A stretch of 64,000 nt of DNA from Pinus tabuliformis (taxonomy: Eukaryota; Streptophyta; Pinopsida; Pinales; Pinaceae): positions 834,039,033 through 834,103,032 of the forward strand of contig CM062816.1 of the NCBI GenBank assembly GCA_031772625.1, in the 5' to 3' direction. A program made the translations under genes and the position numbers. Shown one piece after another: positions 45,214-60,415 of the stretch (position 1 is its first letter; every line of letters begins with the position of its first letter). The notes under the pieces were generated by a model. The model did no database searches. It was not told the origin of the DNA and worked only from the letters and a program-made list of their open reading frames with translations.

Positions 45214-48200
45214 GAGTGGAGGATTGTTTCTTGTATTCCTAAAAGGAGGATTTATGGAAGCCTTTCTTGTTGCGGTTGTTTTACATTGGGTTTTGGAATC
45301 CCCAAGATGGGTGGAACCATTGTGTTGTAGTTTGAAGGGTGGATATATGTATCTATAGATTCCCTAGAATTTACTAGTTGTTGAAAAGATGAAGGGTGGA
45401 GATAACAGTCTTATGGACTCCCTGTGAAACTATTGATTTTTTAAATGGTGGGTGGGTGGAGGTGGGAGAAATTATGGAATCCTTGTTTCAACCAACAGTT
45501 GGAGTTTAATCCCTTGAGCAAAAATCCCCTCGGTCTCTAGAATCTAGCTCGAGGGTGACAGCGACAAGTGAGGAATGGTTGCAGCTTGTCTATGGTTGGG
45601 TGGAGAGTTGTTTTCCCATAATCAATTGACCGGTTAAATTATAAGATAAGTATCTCTTATTTTCATAAATATCTATATATGTATGTTTATGTTTACTCAG
45701 CTAAAATAGTGCCATCGATGTATGAGGCATGACCTGAAATTTGGTATTTTGTAAATAATTGGTATGGTTATTGGTATTTTTCTTAATGGTGCTTGAATAT
45801 TGTGATGAATTCATGTGTGAGGATTTGTTCACATGTATGGTGCTCAACCTTGAACCATTATAATTAATTGTTGTACTTAATATCAAATATTGGACTGAGC
45901 AGAGCTCAGAATGAGTTGACTATGTTTTATATATACATATATAGGTATGATCCTTGTACAAATGAAAGGATTAAAAGAACACATACTATTATAGCCTGGA
46001 TCTACCTCAGGCTAAGAAAGGCAGGCCTAGGGTAGCATTAAACCATGCTTAACCTGGTAGCTAGCCCTACCAGGTCGAAAGAGGGCTCTCTCCTTGTCAA
46101 TATCAAAGAAAATATGGCAAGTAAGGCTTGAGATGACTAATATGAAAACTAATTTTAGGCTAGGTATATGTTTAGAGGAATTTGATTGTTTTTAATGGTT
46201 GTTTGCTAGATCAGATGAGGAAGACAGCTTTGGGTCTGGGAAATCAACTCAGATTTGCAGAGGTTTCTGTGGGGCGAGGTAGGAAAGTGTTTTAGCACTT
46301 TGAAATGAATGTGATGATGAGTCTAAAGAATGGTGAGGAGTTGGAGAGGGCATGCAAGTTTCATGATTCCTCTTCAATCAGTAGAAAACATTTAAAACTA
46401 AATAAACCCCAAGGCAGAGCACTAAAACACCAATGGATTCCACCCTTTACTCTTGATTCATTTAGTTATGCAGAAAAAGAGAGATGATGGCACATATACA
46501 CATAAGATAAACTGAATAACATAGGAAACAACTATGATAAATCACATTACCACAAGAATCCCACAAAATGCTGCAAAACCCTGGTTCATTTCCTTGCCAA
46601 ACTGCAGAAGTGATTTACAAAGTATCTCAATGCATCCACAAGAGTCCAACCTTGACAAATGACTAAGAAAGTACAAGATATAGGCATCAAACCACCTATT
46701 CTAGCCATCAGGGGTCGAATCCATGAGTCAAGGAGTTGTTTCAACAACATCTAAACTAGGAACTGAAAAATAGGCAGTGGAACAGCTTGCCTCTAAAACT
46801 ATGGAAACTGATTCATTCATCCTCAAACCAATTCTAACTGATGTATCTACCTCCTCAAGTCATTTTTCATCATATTTACATCATAGTACATCACATTACA
46901 TCATATTACATCATTAATTTACCAAAGAGAGAAGAAAAAGTCAACTGACAGCTAAACTGGGTGAAATTCTAAACAAACTGGCAAAACTGACAAAATTTCT
47001 CCTATGCGCAGCGCCGCTGATCCTATGCATAACGTTTTTTCCAAGCCACTTTTGGAAGGCTTTCCGAAGTCCAATTCAGGTGTAGGATAGCTCATTGGAA
47101 ATCTTGGTGAGTCTACTTTCTGGAACAACTTGAATTTTTGAATTTGGAGTCCATTTTCCCCTCCAAAAATTGATTCTCCCGAGACTGCTTCCTATGTGGC
47201 AAAAAAGTGGTAGAGAGGGCACTTTTTGAGTGTTTTTTTTCCCTTTTGAAGACCCAAAACTTGTCCAAAAATCTCATCCATTCCTGAGCATGCATATTTT
47301 TCCATGCTGATTCCAAAAATGCAAACCTTTTTGCAAATGGATACCCCCAACAAAAGCGTAGCACCGGTGGCGCTATGCACCTGCTAAAAAAACCTATTTT
47401 CTGCTTCAAAAATTTCAAACATGACAGAAATTGCTCCAAATTTCTTGAAATTTGACATGAGTGATCCTTGTTAGGTGCTTTGCTAGGCCAATGATGCTTC
47501 AGCCAAGATCTTGAGCTTATCTTGCTCTTTTTTTCCCCTCAAAGCTCTTTTTAGCTTGGCTTTTAGCCTCTTTGTGCTTGCATTACAAATCTTGTTCTGG
47601 GCTAGGTAGTAATAGGCTAAGTGACGAAGCATTTTATTCTATTTGTTTGCCTTCTCAAGCAACCTCTCCAAGTGCATGTTGACTGCTCAAAACAAATCTC
47701 CTTAGTATTCTCAATTTCCTTTGCCTTTTGTCTTCTAACCTTGCCTCTTCACTGCATAGTCACCTGGCCTTTTTCATTGTTTGTGAACACTTGTAGCGAA
47801 TGATGAGATAGGGTGGATGGATGAAAGATTTTAGGATGAGTAAGTGAGGGTGAATGGGAGTATGAATGGGATTTAGGGAGTGAAGGATTTGGGGATTTAG
47901 GGAATAAGGGGAGTGAGTAGGGTTTATGATAGTGTATGGTTTGGGAAATTTGTATGTGAAAGTGGGATATAGGGAGAATATATGAGGGAATGATGTTGGG
48001 GGGATTTATATAATGGAATGGGGTTTAGGGAACAACAAATGGATGAGGGAACTTTAAAATTTATGAGATAGTTTAGTGAAAACTAGGATTTGACTTCATG
48101 AGTAAAAGAGTCACCAAAGATTGATGCAAAACCATTTTCAAAAAGAAGGATTGATTTACTTACTTTCCAAGAGGTAACTTGAGAGATTTGAAGCAAATTG

Positions 48201-50152
48201 AGTGATTTTGGAGCGTTTTGGGGCTTGGCTGCCAGGTGTGTAGCGCCAGTGCAAATTAACAAAGGAAAACCTTGCCAAGTGCGTAGCGCCTTTTTGCAGA
48301 CCAGTTTTGGAGGCCTTCCCAGTGTCCAAATTTAGCTTGGGATAGCTCATTGGAAATATTATCGAGTATGATTTCCAGAACATCTTGAAGTTTCCAATTT
48401 GGAGGTCATTTTCCCTGTCAAAAGTCAAATATCCCAAGACTGGTCAAAATGTGCAAAATGAGGCTGCCTAAATGCATAGTGTTGTTGTAGTCAACTTTTG
48501 AAGGTCTTCCTCAACTCCAAATTGAGCTCATGATAGCTAATTGGAAATATATTTTTATATAGTTATCATTTGACTCATCAAACAAGTCATTTGGCCAATC
48601 AAGCTAGGATAAATATTTATTTTACTAAGGTCACTCTAGAGGTGCAGCAACTCTCCTAAGGCAACTATATTTTTGACATTTCTCTAAAACCGTGACACCT
48701 GTGTAAAAAGTGAAGGAGGTTTTTCTTCATTGGCCTATTATGGACAAAACCTCTCTCAGTTTTTCCAAATTTAGTTTTTCTTGCTCAGAAACATCATTTG
48801 AGTAAAACCTATCCCAATGTGTGGAACAGGGGATTTGTCGAAATGAAGCGAAATGAAGGGATAAGAGGCTTCTAAATTCTTGAGAAAATTTTGGGAAGTA
48901 GGGAGGGATGTTAGGAAGCAGGAGAAAGTGGAATTTCAAAGATTGAGTGAGGGGAAGGGGTTGAAAAGGGCAAAACACAGGCCTAGCCTAGAAAATTGTC
49001 AAATTGTAGCAAGAAACTAGGGTTTGTGCGAAAATGAGGAATTTGAGGGATATCAGTGATGGGAAGTGTTTAATAAGGTACATTAATGATAGGGGAAGGT
49101 GTATGAGTATCAGGATGCAAGCTTTGTTGATGATTTGACCATCCAAGAGAAATTACCTTCAAAACCCTAAGAGAGGGAAATGAGCCTTACCAAAGCACTA
49201 CTGAAACACTAACAAGGTGTAAATGACACTTTGGAACCTGAAATGATGATGAAAACCCTTTAAATGATGGTACACTCAGCTGAATGGTGACATGGACCGA
49301 CACTTGGAAAACTTTGGAAGGAGTGAAATCCAACCCTAGACCTAATACCTAGTGACCAAATTTTACTTGAAGACTCACTGAAATGACAAAATTTGACTTT
49401 AACATCCTAAAACCACTTTGTAAGAGCATATTAGATCACTGGTGGAAGGTTTCAAAGACTGACACTAACACATACATACATATACACACACACATACACA
49501 CACACACACACATCACTGAGTTGAGTGTTGATATTATGTGTTAAATTCCTAAATTTCTTAGCCATGACTACGTGTATAGTCAAACTATTATGTTAATGGA
49601 ATATATAAAAAATGTTGCAATTTGAAATGGACCTATAATATTAAATTAACTAATAGGATTGAATCCACCTATATGACCCACCAGGTCAGGGGTCATAAGA
49701 TCAGATGAAAATATCGAAGTCGGTTTAGTTCTCTTCCAACCCAAGTTGGGCAGCCCAAGTAGTCGGGCGGTCCCGCAAGTCAAGAGCTAGGCCAGGTTAG
49801 GGGTCGAGTTAGACTCCTAGGTCAGATTTAGGCCACTCAGCAAGGATTTGAGGTCAGGGATCGTTCTTGTGTATGTGCTAAGGTGGAGGCCTTAACCCTG
49901 AGGGTCAGTCCGTAAACCTATATAACCACCTATCATGGCCAAGGGAGGAAGTCGAGCTTAAGCAAATGGTGGGGATTGAGTTATAACATTAACAGTCAGG
50001 AGGATAATGTGGCCTACCCCTGTGGCATCAACGAGGGGAGGGTGAGGTAGTGTAAACTGTTGGATGAAGAAATTGGTGGAGGATGGTCAGAACTACAACC
50101 AAAATCACGAAGCGGATCTATGATAGCGAGACCCCCCCCCCCCCACCGATGA
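45214..50152. other. Non-coding block before CACTA (copy 2)
   Basis: Equivalent of 12003-16924: GGGTGGA repeats (45214-45510), the GCGTAGCGCC repeat family (47001-48580), a CA microsatellite (about 49470-49513, longer and more interrupted than in copy 1) and the G+C-richer segment ending in 13 C (50132-50144). No coding sequence supported; the ORFs here are read through repeats. Confidence 0.55.
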
Positions 50153-50689
50153 CACTACTACACCTAGGAATAAATTATGATGACATAACCCGATGGTATT
50201 GTCCATACTATCAGAAAGGGAAATAAAAATGTCATTTTCTAAAAAAAAAATTGTGTAAAGTCCCTTTGTTTTCCATAATTCCAATGACATATCTCTAGGG
50301 CATCAGAATTACAATGAAAGATGACATTTTTCTTCCATTGAATGTATGTATGTTCTATATAGTGTTAACATTGTGACTTAAAATCTATATGGATTTAGTA
50401 TTTTGATGAAAATTTGACCATTTGTTTGATTGGTCATATTTGACTTTGATTAGTCATCTAACGTTGAAATTTCAATGATAAATAGATATACAAATATTTC
50501 GCATGTAAGAGATGTTGCGTCGTCTTTTCTAGAAGTACAATAATTCTGAAAGATTATGAGGTATTTTTTCTTGAATGAAAAACATATTTTGTTTATATAT
50601 ATATATATTTTTGTGACTAGGAAGAATGTAAAGAAACATTAGATGGGGAACTAATCAGCTAGGGGTTAATGATGGGAAATGTTATTTCC

Positions 50690-52886
50690 CTTGCACTCTT
50701 TTTCGGTGTGCAAGTCGACGATTCATATGTCACAACTGATAGACATTGTAGGATGAATGGGCACATTGAAGGGGGCAACGAATATCATCTAGTGGTAAGA
50801 TATTTATGAATCATTATATATATTTTATTTATATTAATCATACTTGTAAAAGTTTTTATTGTTATAATATTTGTTCTATAGACTAACTTCATGTGATTGT
50901 TTGTAGTTATTATAAAGTCAAGGTAGCTCCCTAGGTACTATGATCCAAATGAACCAAGTAGCAGTACTAGAAATAATTTCCTAAAAGTAGAGGAACACAA
51001 AGAAAATATTGAACATCAAGATAATGATCCTATGGATGAAGATGGAAATAATAACATAGTTCAAGATGATGTGGCAAACAAATAAATATAAAACTTGTTC
51101 GACGATAATGAGAACGATGACATTATTGATTGTGATGATGAACCTATGTTAGAGAAGGTAGGGACACCACTTTATGAAGGCTCAAGAGAAAATGTTCTAT
51201 CTGCTACATTAATGTTAGTGAAATTAAAGGTTTTGAATGGTTTTTCAAACACTTGTCTGACACAAATCCTAAGATATAATGTAATATGTTTTATCACATG
51301 AAAGGTTGATTGTTTTCCCTTTTTTGTTGTGTTAATTAATGTGTAAAATGAGAAAGAAATATTTATGATTAATATTATTTACACTAATTAGTGATTTCTT
51401 ATGTTGTACTATATTTTTTAGGTGAATTTATGTTACCATTGTCAAATAAGTTAACTCACGCATATCGAGATGTATATGCCATTATGAAAGAAATTGGAAT
51501 GTAATATCAAGTTATAGATGCATGTCCTAATGATTATATTATATATTATGGACAACATGCATAAAAAAATGACCAAAATGTGACAACAATAGATATCGAA
51601 TTGATCAAATAACAAAATAGGTGCCTCAAAAGGTTCTTCATCATCTTCCCATAATTCCATGTTTGCAGTGATTGTTCAAGTGTAAAAGCATAGCACAGTT
51701 TATGTATTACCATGCATGGAAGAGAAGTGGAGATGGTTTTCTTTAAATGCCTGCAGATGGTTATGCATTTAAGTAAATTGAGGAAAAATATACACGTTTT
51801 AAAGATGAACCTCGTAATGTTAAGATTTCATTGACAGTTGATGGCATTAATCCATTTGGAGAGATCAAGTATATTTACTCAGTGTGGCCAATTTTTGTTA
51901 TCAACAATAACCTTCCTCCTTGAATTTCAATAAAGATGGAGCACATTATGTTGACAATGATTGTTCCAAGTATTTGTTTATATTAAAGTTTTTAATATTG
52001 TAACATTTTAATTTGTGTTGTTTGTTGCATAATATGTTATATTTATTTACTTACTTATATGTACATATCATAGTAGTAATTATGTATAATTTCAAACAAT
52101 TAGGTAAGTACCAAGTTAAATATATGAATTTATATATTGAACCTCTTATTGACGAGTTAATGAAGTTGTGTTGACATCACTATGTATGAAATATGTAAAC
52201 CAATAAGGCAGAGACAATTTCAATTCCATGGAATACTTGTATGGACAATTCATGATGCCTCAGGAATAAGACATTTGTGTGGTATGTGACATTCCATTTA
52301 ACTTTAATAGTATATAATTAATTCAATTAGATCATATCATGCATGTTTTTTAAATAATCCCTTTGTTTCTAATTGACATTAATCCATCTCTTGCAAGCCT
52401 TCAAACAAATGGTAAATTTGCATGTCCAGTTTGTGGTCCTAAGATGAAATCTCATCATTCAACAAGTTTAGGAAAGAAGGTGTTTGATGAGTATAGGAAC
52501 TTCTTCTCTGAGAACCATAGGTATCGTGCTACTAAAAAACAAATTTTTAAGGGCAGAGAAGAAAATTTATTAAAACCACGAAGAATGACACCTTACATAT
52601 GGAAGTTAGAATATAAGAGAAATCATCGTGCTCAAGGACATGGGTTTCCATGAGGAATGAAAAGTTATCCTGCTCAATTCATGAGGTTTCCCTACTATGA
52701 GCACCTAAAAATAGCTCATTTGTTTGATACAATGCATATCTGGAAAAATGTGATAGAAAATTTATGGTATATCATAGATGATAGGAGGGATGAAGAAAAA
52801 GAGTCAAAATTTATAATGACATTATGGAAGCCAATCATGCAATGAAAAGTGGGATACAATCAAATAATGATGGAGGTTGAAATGAC
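50690..52886 (+). pseudogene. CACTA transposase N-terminus and tnp2 (copy 2)
   Basis: Transposase-associated region (50690-50800), acidic linker with GTPLYEGS (51095-51301), then tnp2 pieces in the same order as copy 1 (51430-52845). The YSVW context reads YSVWPIF here (copy 1 YSVWQIF), closer to the family. The HGILVWTIHDASG segment lies near 52220-52260. 52363-52653 holds CPVCGPKMK and 52657-52845 holds DTMHIWKNV; a 1-nt deletion near 52800 shifts the frame compared with copy 1. Stops shared with copy 1 show an already dead ancestor. Confidence 0.83.
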
Positions 52887-53723
52887 CTTCCATGGTGATT
52901 AATAGATAAGCAAAGTGATGATATAAAATACTTCATTCGAAGAATTAAATCTCCCACAAGATTTTCTGCAAACATAAATAATATCTTAACAAAGAAAGGT
53001 GAATTTGGTGGCATAAAAACACATGATTGGCATGCTTTCATTAATGTAATTATTTTGGTATATATATTTATATATTGGTATTATACATCTTTATGGATTT
53101 TTATGTCTACTTTGGATTAACAAATAACAAATCATTTTTATTGTTACAGTATGTTCTACTTCTATATCTCCCAGACAACTTTGATAACAATGTCAAACAA
53201 GTTATATATGATCTTATAAAATACATGAGGTAAGTAGCAATTTATAACATAATGACATGTGTTTTACTTGTAACGTAATATATTTTGTTTTGTTGAAACA
53301 TGTAATTATTTTCTTGCATCATTTGTAGATGGTTATCATTGAAAGAAATACATAAATACTATATAAAGCATTGGAAGAGACGAATTCCTTGGCTAATGTG
53401 TGAAATGCAAAAGTATCTACCTCCAACATTTTTCAATGCACAAGAAAAATACCTCATACACCTAGTTGAGGAGATTGAATTGTGTGGACCTGTACACACA
53501 AGGTCAATGTGGATGGTGGAGAGGCACTTGAAATCATTGAAGGCTTTGGTTATACAAAGAGCACATCCTAAGGGTTATATGGTGGAGGGATATATGGCAT
53601 ATTAATACATGGTGTACATTACTTAGTATCTTCCTATATTACTAGCACATATGCACGTGGATCACATTTGGATGTGAACTCCATCAGAAATATTAAAAGG
53701 GAGCACTTGTTGGGGAAAGGTAT
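52887..53723 (+). pseudogene. CACTA DUF4218 region, better preserved (copy 2)
   Basis: Two canonical introns, 53046-53149 and 53230-53328. The last exon is open from 53339 to 53605 (MKEIHKYYIKHWKRR... LPPTFFNAQEKY... MWMVERHLKSLK... GYMVEGYMAY), with none of the copy 1 stops. The following ~110 bp read in mixed frames to a donor-like site next to the TA tract. Confidence 0.83.
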
Positions 53724-53866
<143 letters not shown>

Positions 53867-54310
53867 CATTTTTTTATATCATACTTATTTATTTTTTATT
53901 ATTTCATCCATTATTAATATTAATCATGGTAACTAATATTTATTGGTGAACTTTGGATTTCTAATATAGTTTCTCAAGAGTGGGATGCACTATATTTGTT
54001 GCTAACAATATTGACTGTATGAAGGATTAAAAGATATGAACTATGTTATGGTGCATTATCACGGGGATAGGTGTCGACATTGGTTAGAGAACCTCATTGT
54101 GCTAGAGACGCCAATATTACCTAGATGGAAATTAATTTAGCAATTAGTGGTTTGAAAGATAAATAGGAAATCGCACTGCATTTTCACCATACAATATTTT
54201 ATTAAGTTATTTTATAAATATATTATTAATTTATTGAATGCAGGTGTATTATTTTTAGATACTTTCCAAGTAATATGAATATGTTTATTAATTGAAAATG
54301 TCTTTTTTAT

Positions 54311-55109
54311 GTGTTTGGCATATTGCAGTTGAAACACCACAATTCTATGTGGTATAATGGCCATAAGTTTCGCATCAAAAAGTTCATTGGAAAGATGAAA
54401 AATTTTGATTGTGGGATAGTTGCAGTTTTACAGGTCACTAATGTTTCCTCTAGAAGTAACACACATCCACAAGTCTCTGAAAATTTATACTATGGTGTTT
54501 GTATGACACACTTGAGTGTGACTTTGATTCCTTCAAATTGGTTTGTTTGACGTGAAATGGTATAGGCTACAAATGAATCAACATGATCCAAATAGAATTA
54601 TTATTCAACATAATAATGGATTAACCATGGTTAATACAAGCTCATCCAAGCCTGGATCATATCGCTATGTTCTTTCAAGCCAAATTTGTGAAAAATTCTT
54701 TTGCTCAGAGGTTCCAAGTAGAGTGGGTTGGTCATATGTTGTTAGAGATGATCCAAGAGGAAGGTCGATAGAGTGTAATGTAGCGAAATAAGACGATAAT
54801 GTTGAAGAGGATGATTATGTAGAGGAGAAGTTAGTTAATGATTGTGTGACAGATCACGAAAATGTCAAAGAAGTTCAAGGAGATGTTCGAGACAATGTTC
54901 TCGGTGAAGATGATATTGATGATGTATTGTCAAATGAAGAACTTGAAGAAGTTGAACCAAATGTAGGAGATGGTGTTCATCATGATGATATGGATGATAA
55001 TATGATTATTGGAAATGGTGACATTGATGATGGTGTTGAAATTGTTGATCGTTTCAACATCATTTTTTACATGGATGACATAAATGTTGATCAATTAGAT
55101 GAAGAATAA
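54311..55109 (+). pseudogene. CACTA DUF4216 domain and acidic tail (copy 2)
   Basis: 54311-54550 encodes the first DUF4216 half with an intact CAG at 54431-54433. A frame change at about 54545 leads to the second half (54543-54791: FDVKWYRLQ, CEKFFCSEVPSRVGWSYVV). A TAA ends it and the acidic tail follows (54846-55109, many Asp/Glu). Both halves are nearly identical in protein sequence to copy 1. Confidence 0.82.
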
Positions 55110-55699
55110 GATTAATGATATCAAAATGTTGTAATGTATAAGGTATGTGTTTATATGTTTTTAGTTGCAGATTTGTTCTCTTTCATTTAACTTCAATATT
55201 TTTCTCTTAGTAATTTCTATATATCCTTGATTCCTATTATGTTGCTTTCAAATAATTTATAGTAGATAAATTGAGTATTGGGAATATTAAGAGAGATGGG
55301 GGGTGGGGGGAGGGGAGAGGCCATATGAGCTTCCACCTTCACGTGGTTGGCCTTGTTCAATAGAGAATATTATATTATTCTTGAAACCAAGAGAAGCTCA
55401 TTATTTACATCGATCTCAAGCTTGTTGTCACAACCAATACATAACAATATAATTTATTAAATCCATATTACGCTCCTACTTTCAATCTCAAAGTATATAA
55501 GTTCCCATGAATGAAAAAATATGGCTAGGAACCAATAGTATGCACCTATTGCAAGCTTATTGTTACCAATTGTCAGCCTACCCCAACTAAGGACCAATCC
55601 ACCACTTAAAATTTACTAATAATTAGTAGTCGAAATTATGCTCTAATCAATTGACCTTGCACACAATGACCTCTCTCTCTCTCTATCTCTCTCTCTCTC
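55110..55699. other. CACTA 3' flank and CT tract (copy 2)
   Basis: No coding sequence; ends in a CT microsatellite at about 55670-55699. Confidence 0.5.
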
Positions 55700-56849
55700 T
55701 TGACCATGATTGACCATGGTCAACCATTAATGTAACAATGTATTTATGTTATGTTGTTGAACAACATTGACCATGGCTAAAATTGGTGACCATGCATGAT
55801 CATAGTTTAGCTTGCCTGACCATGTTTGAACATAGTTGACTAGGGCTAAATATGGTTCCGTTATGGTTGATCATGAACATGGTAGTCCATGTTGACCATA
55901 TTAGTCGATATTTTCTAACTATAGTTAAAAATTGTAGATGATAATTGAAAATTGTGGACAGTGCTTAATCATGGTTGCCAAGGGTTGATGAGGTTGACTA
56001 TGGTTGAACTTTGTTGACAAGGTTGTTCGAGGTTGAGGAAGGCTGACAATGGTTAACTAAGGTTGACATTGGTTTACCATTAATGTAATATTTTAATTAT
56101 GTTACATTAATATATAACATTGTTACATTATTGTTTATCAACCATTATCAACCGCGATAAATGTTACATTGGCCTTAATGTTACATTAATGGTTGAATAT
56201 GGTTGAGGAGGTTGACCATGATTGACCATGGCCAACCATTAATGTAACAATGTATTTTTCTTATGTTTTTAAACATTGACCATGACTAAACTTGGTGACC
56301 ATGCTTGATAATAGTTAATCTTGCTTGAACATGTTTAAACATGGTTGACTATGGTTAAATATGCTTAAGTTATGGTTGACCATGAACATGGTAGTCCATG
56401 TTATCAAGTTTGACCATGGTTTAATATGGTTGACATTGTCTAACTACGATTAAAAATCGTTGACAAGTGTTGACCATGGTTGACAATGGTTAACCATAGT
56501 TGTCAATGGTTGACTATGGTTCAAGAGGGTTGAAAATTGTTGGCCATGGTTAACAGTGTTGACTATGATCGACCTTCATTGACAAGGTTGACCATTGTTG
56601 AGGAGGGTTGGTTTATCGAGGTTGACCGTTAATGTAACAATGTATCTATGTTACATTAATGTTGACCATTGTTACATTAATGTTTATCAGCCATAGTTGA
56701 CCATTCATGTTACATTGATGTTAATTTTAATGTTACATTAATGTAAAGTATTGTTGAGAGGGTTGACTATGATTAACCATGGTCAATCATTAATGTAACA
56801 ATGTATTTATAATACATTGCTGAAAAAATTCAACCATGGCTAAACTTGG
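55700..56849. repeat. TTGACCATGG subterminal repeat block (copy 2)
   Basis: Same block as 22421-23570, same length within the accuracy of reading, with few substitutions. Confidence 0.8.
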
Positions 56850-59504
56850 ATGTTGTTTTGTTTTTGTCATCAACAAATAGATCTAATATTACCCAACTAA
56901 ATATGAACAATGCCCTGTAAAGTTGTAGAAGCCAGTGAATTTCCTCATTATTGAGATTCAATTTGCATGATCCTTTAAATTATATGACCATTCTTATCTC
57001 CATTTACACATTTTGGAAATATTTTGAAATTTACTAGATATATCAAACATATTACTTCATAGGATTCTAAAATATTCCTTGAATTTACAATCAACTTAAG
57101 TTCGGTTAACTAGTTGATATTAACTGTAACTTAACTCTATATATTTTAATTCATATTTGGAAAAAATGTTTTTGATTAATAAAATTGTATATATCAAAGC
57201 TATAGATTATATAATATAATGCATGAAGGGTTTTGGTGATTGATAAATATATCTGTGAAATCATTATCTACATTAATAAATTTGATAATGAATTTTCAAC
57301 AAACTGATAGAGAACAGGTTGGAAAAGGATCATCTTTCGCCCTTTTTTCATCTCTGATTATAGAGACTTAAAACCAATTTATATTAAACACTAATTACCT
57401 TACCTACAACTCCCAAAAGGTTTGTGTCATTTTCTTGATCATGGCATGGTAGTCTCCATAATTTCTCATGGAAACCATAAACTTCTTTATCCCATATGAT
57501 GGACTAGTTCAATGCAACTGCATTTGGTGTTTTAGTATCAAAATATATATAAAATGACTATGGGAAATCAACCCGGAAGAAGAAAAAAATAATTATGATA
57601 GCCGATGGGTATTTTTTTACAATTGTCTACAGATCCACAACCGACTCACAATATAAATGGTTGTTGTGGCCATGAGAAAAGCCCTTAACGTGACTTCAAC
57701 GTCTTCCATCCTTCTAAGAAATCATGTTATGAACCCAAAACTTAATCACTTCTTTCAAAGTCAAGAAGCATTAAACTTATACATCATATCTATCATCATG
57801 TAAGGCTATGATATTTTTATGCAATCTACCATGTGGAATGAATAAATTCCTAGAGTTTTAAGCAACTAGAAATATCTAAATGATCTCATCAGGGGAATTT
57901 TGAGGTAAAAGGTAGGCCTCAAAATAAAAAATGTACTAACAAAATTAACTTTAAAAGAACCAATAGGATTAAAGTTGATGACGCCATCCCCAGGGGAAAA
58001 TATTTTGGAGGGAAAGAACAAAACTACTTTTTTTATTGTATTTTCAATTGATATCATGATAGATTTACTCAAATTTCAAGCGTAAACACTTGCTGGATGC
58101 ATAATTCAATTCCATATCCGATGGGTACCCACTCTACATACTTTTGAGTAGACCCACATTGAAAAAAATTGAAAATACGTGAAAAAATGTTTTTTTTAAA
58201 ATAATATAAAATACATGAAAAAAACATGTAAACATGCTTTTTCCATGTATCTTCATTTTTTTCAATGTGGGTTGATCTAGGTGGATATTGGTGGCCTCCC
58301 ACCTATTCCACTTGGCTCACAACATTGTTTCCTATTTTGTAGTACAATTTACTATTTTGGTATTTTTCAGGTCTTAAACTTTCAGAGCCATTTTGAGGCC
58401 CTAAATGACATTTTTTGGGGAGATGAGATGACAACAATCTTTTATTACCATTAACAATAAAAAATTGTACTCCTCGGATAGAGATTTCCAATGAGATATC
58501 ATGCATTCCAAATAGAGATCACATGTCAAAGTTATGACGTCGGGAAGTTGATGTTCCAACTTACCCCATTGGGGCCCATAAGGCTTTGGCGCTTCATCTC
58601 CTAGGGTTAGGTTTTTGGATGTTTAAGGTTTTCTTATTCATTCTTCATGATAGAAAGGCCGCAAACTCATTGTAATACAATTCAAGAGGGGCGTAGCCAT
58701 CACATCTCTTCTCAATGACAAGCTACCACCTTTCGAGCTAGTTTGTTTTCATTCTACTTGTTTACAATTTTCAACTTTTTCTATTATTTAATTGAAGTCA
58801 AGTTTCACCGTATCTCTGTGATTTTGGTTAGTTATTTATGTTTCATTTCATTCCCTTCATAAACTCGGATCACGGTTCTACTCAGAAGTATGCAGAGTGG
58901 GTACTCATTAGATGTGGAATTGAATTATGCATCAAACGTGTATCTACACCTTAAATTTGAGTAAAAATATAAGGAGATAAGCCAAAAATACAATAAAAAA
59001 ATAGTTTCCTTACCTATAAGGAGATAAGCCAAAAATGCAATAAAAAATGGTTTCCTTTTTTCTTTAAGAATTCATTAATATTATTTTATTATTTTCCTTA
59101 AGAGACCCATTTTAGACCTCAAAATTCCCCTAATAGAATGCGTTATGATATTGTTGTGTAGTCAACTAGGTGAAATGAATAAAATCCAAAGGTATGAATC
59201 AAATGGAAATATCTAAGTGCTTTGCATAAGATGGTTGACCTAAGTTTATATCATTACAGATTTGTCATAATTAGTTGGCCATCTACAATGTCAAAGTTGA
59301 CTTGTGGATGGCCCCTCCATTTTGATTCCATGATTGATATGGAAAATCATATAATCCCAATAAAAGTCACAGAAATCAAACAAAATGAGTGGCAGTTCTA
59401 CAGTGTGCTAATCACGTTCTTTTAAAATTTTATTGGAATACTCATTTATTAGGTCATCATCCAAAGGAAAAAAAAAATATCTACAGAGTCACTATTTGTC
59501 TTCC
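56850..59504. other. Unassigned stretch with inverted repeats (copy 2)
   Basis: Equivalent of 23571-26227. Inverted-repeat arms at 57891-58153 and 58875-59131, and the 121-bp hairpin at 58152-58272. No coding sequence supported. Confidence 0.65.
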
Positions 59505-60136
59505 TGTGACAACCCCTATTATTTTATACTTATGTATACAATGTAAATATTTGATAAAAATAAAATGGGTTGAGTCAAGGGACACAGATTCCAGAGCTTA
59601 GAAGGTTTACTTGCTTGGGATGTTTTAAGGTTTCCTTACAATAGGAAATTCAAATTGTTTTATGACAACCATTGAAGGTTAGTTGGTGTGCCTTAAACAT
59701 ACTAGTTTTCTAAATCAATTGAGTAGAAGAAGAAGGACGAGTCCACTCTTACTTTGGAAAATTTGACAAGGAAGAAAGGATGATAATTTATGAAGGATGG
59801 ATTGCATGGGAAACTGGGGAAAATAGTGGAAGTCAATCGGGATCGAAAAAAATGGTACAAAGCAGGAAAGGGAGGACATAATAGATGGAAATAAGGATCA
59901 CAGGGAGTGACTGGGGAAAATGCGCATTCAAACAGCTTGGTACGTGGGAAACAAAGAAAAACATTTTTGGGGGATAGATGCTAGCTAGCGAAAACGGGCG
60001 GCATAACCTCTAAATGGAAACCAAGAGTGATTTCAGTGTTTTTATGGGAATAGAAGAAAATAATCCCTGAAGGATTGACAACAGAGAAAACATCCAAATT
60101 TCATACAACAAAGGAGAAACAACAAGGAAAATTTAT
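59505..60136 (+). repeat. Gypsy-A 5' LTR remnant (copy 2)
   Basis: Starts TGTGACAACCCC and aligns with 26228-26838. It keeps about 23 bp (around 59592-59615) that copy 1 lacks, and this stretch is also in the 3' LTR (AGCTAGGAGGTTACTTG), so the loss happened in copy 1. Confidence 0.8.
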
Positions 60137-60415
60137 GTTGTTGACTATGCATGCATATGCATTAATTCTAATGACTTGACGTTTGATTGATATTGAAGTA
60201 CTAACTTGAATTGTTTGTTTCAACTATCCCTACCATGGAAACTCTGCAAAAGCACATTCATGGTCATGACTTAGTTATTTATTTATGTTATGATGTGTCT
60301 AATAATTGTGTGTGAATGAAAACAAATTACAAGCAACAAAGGACATTGAGCAAAGGAATGAGTATCAGGATGGTTCAATATAGTTCCAATAGGTTACAAC
60401 ATGGGCATGAATAAG

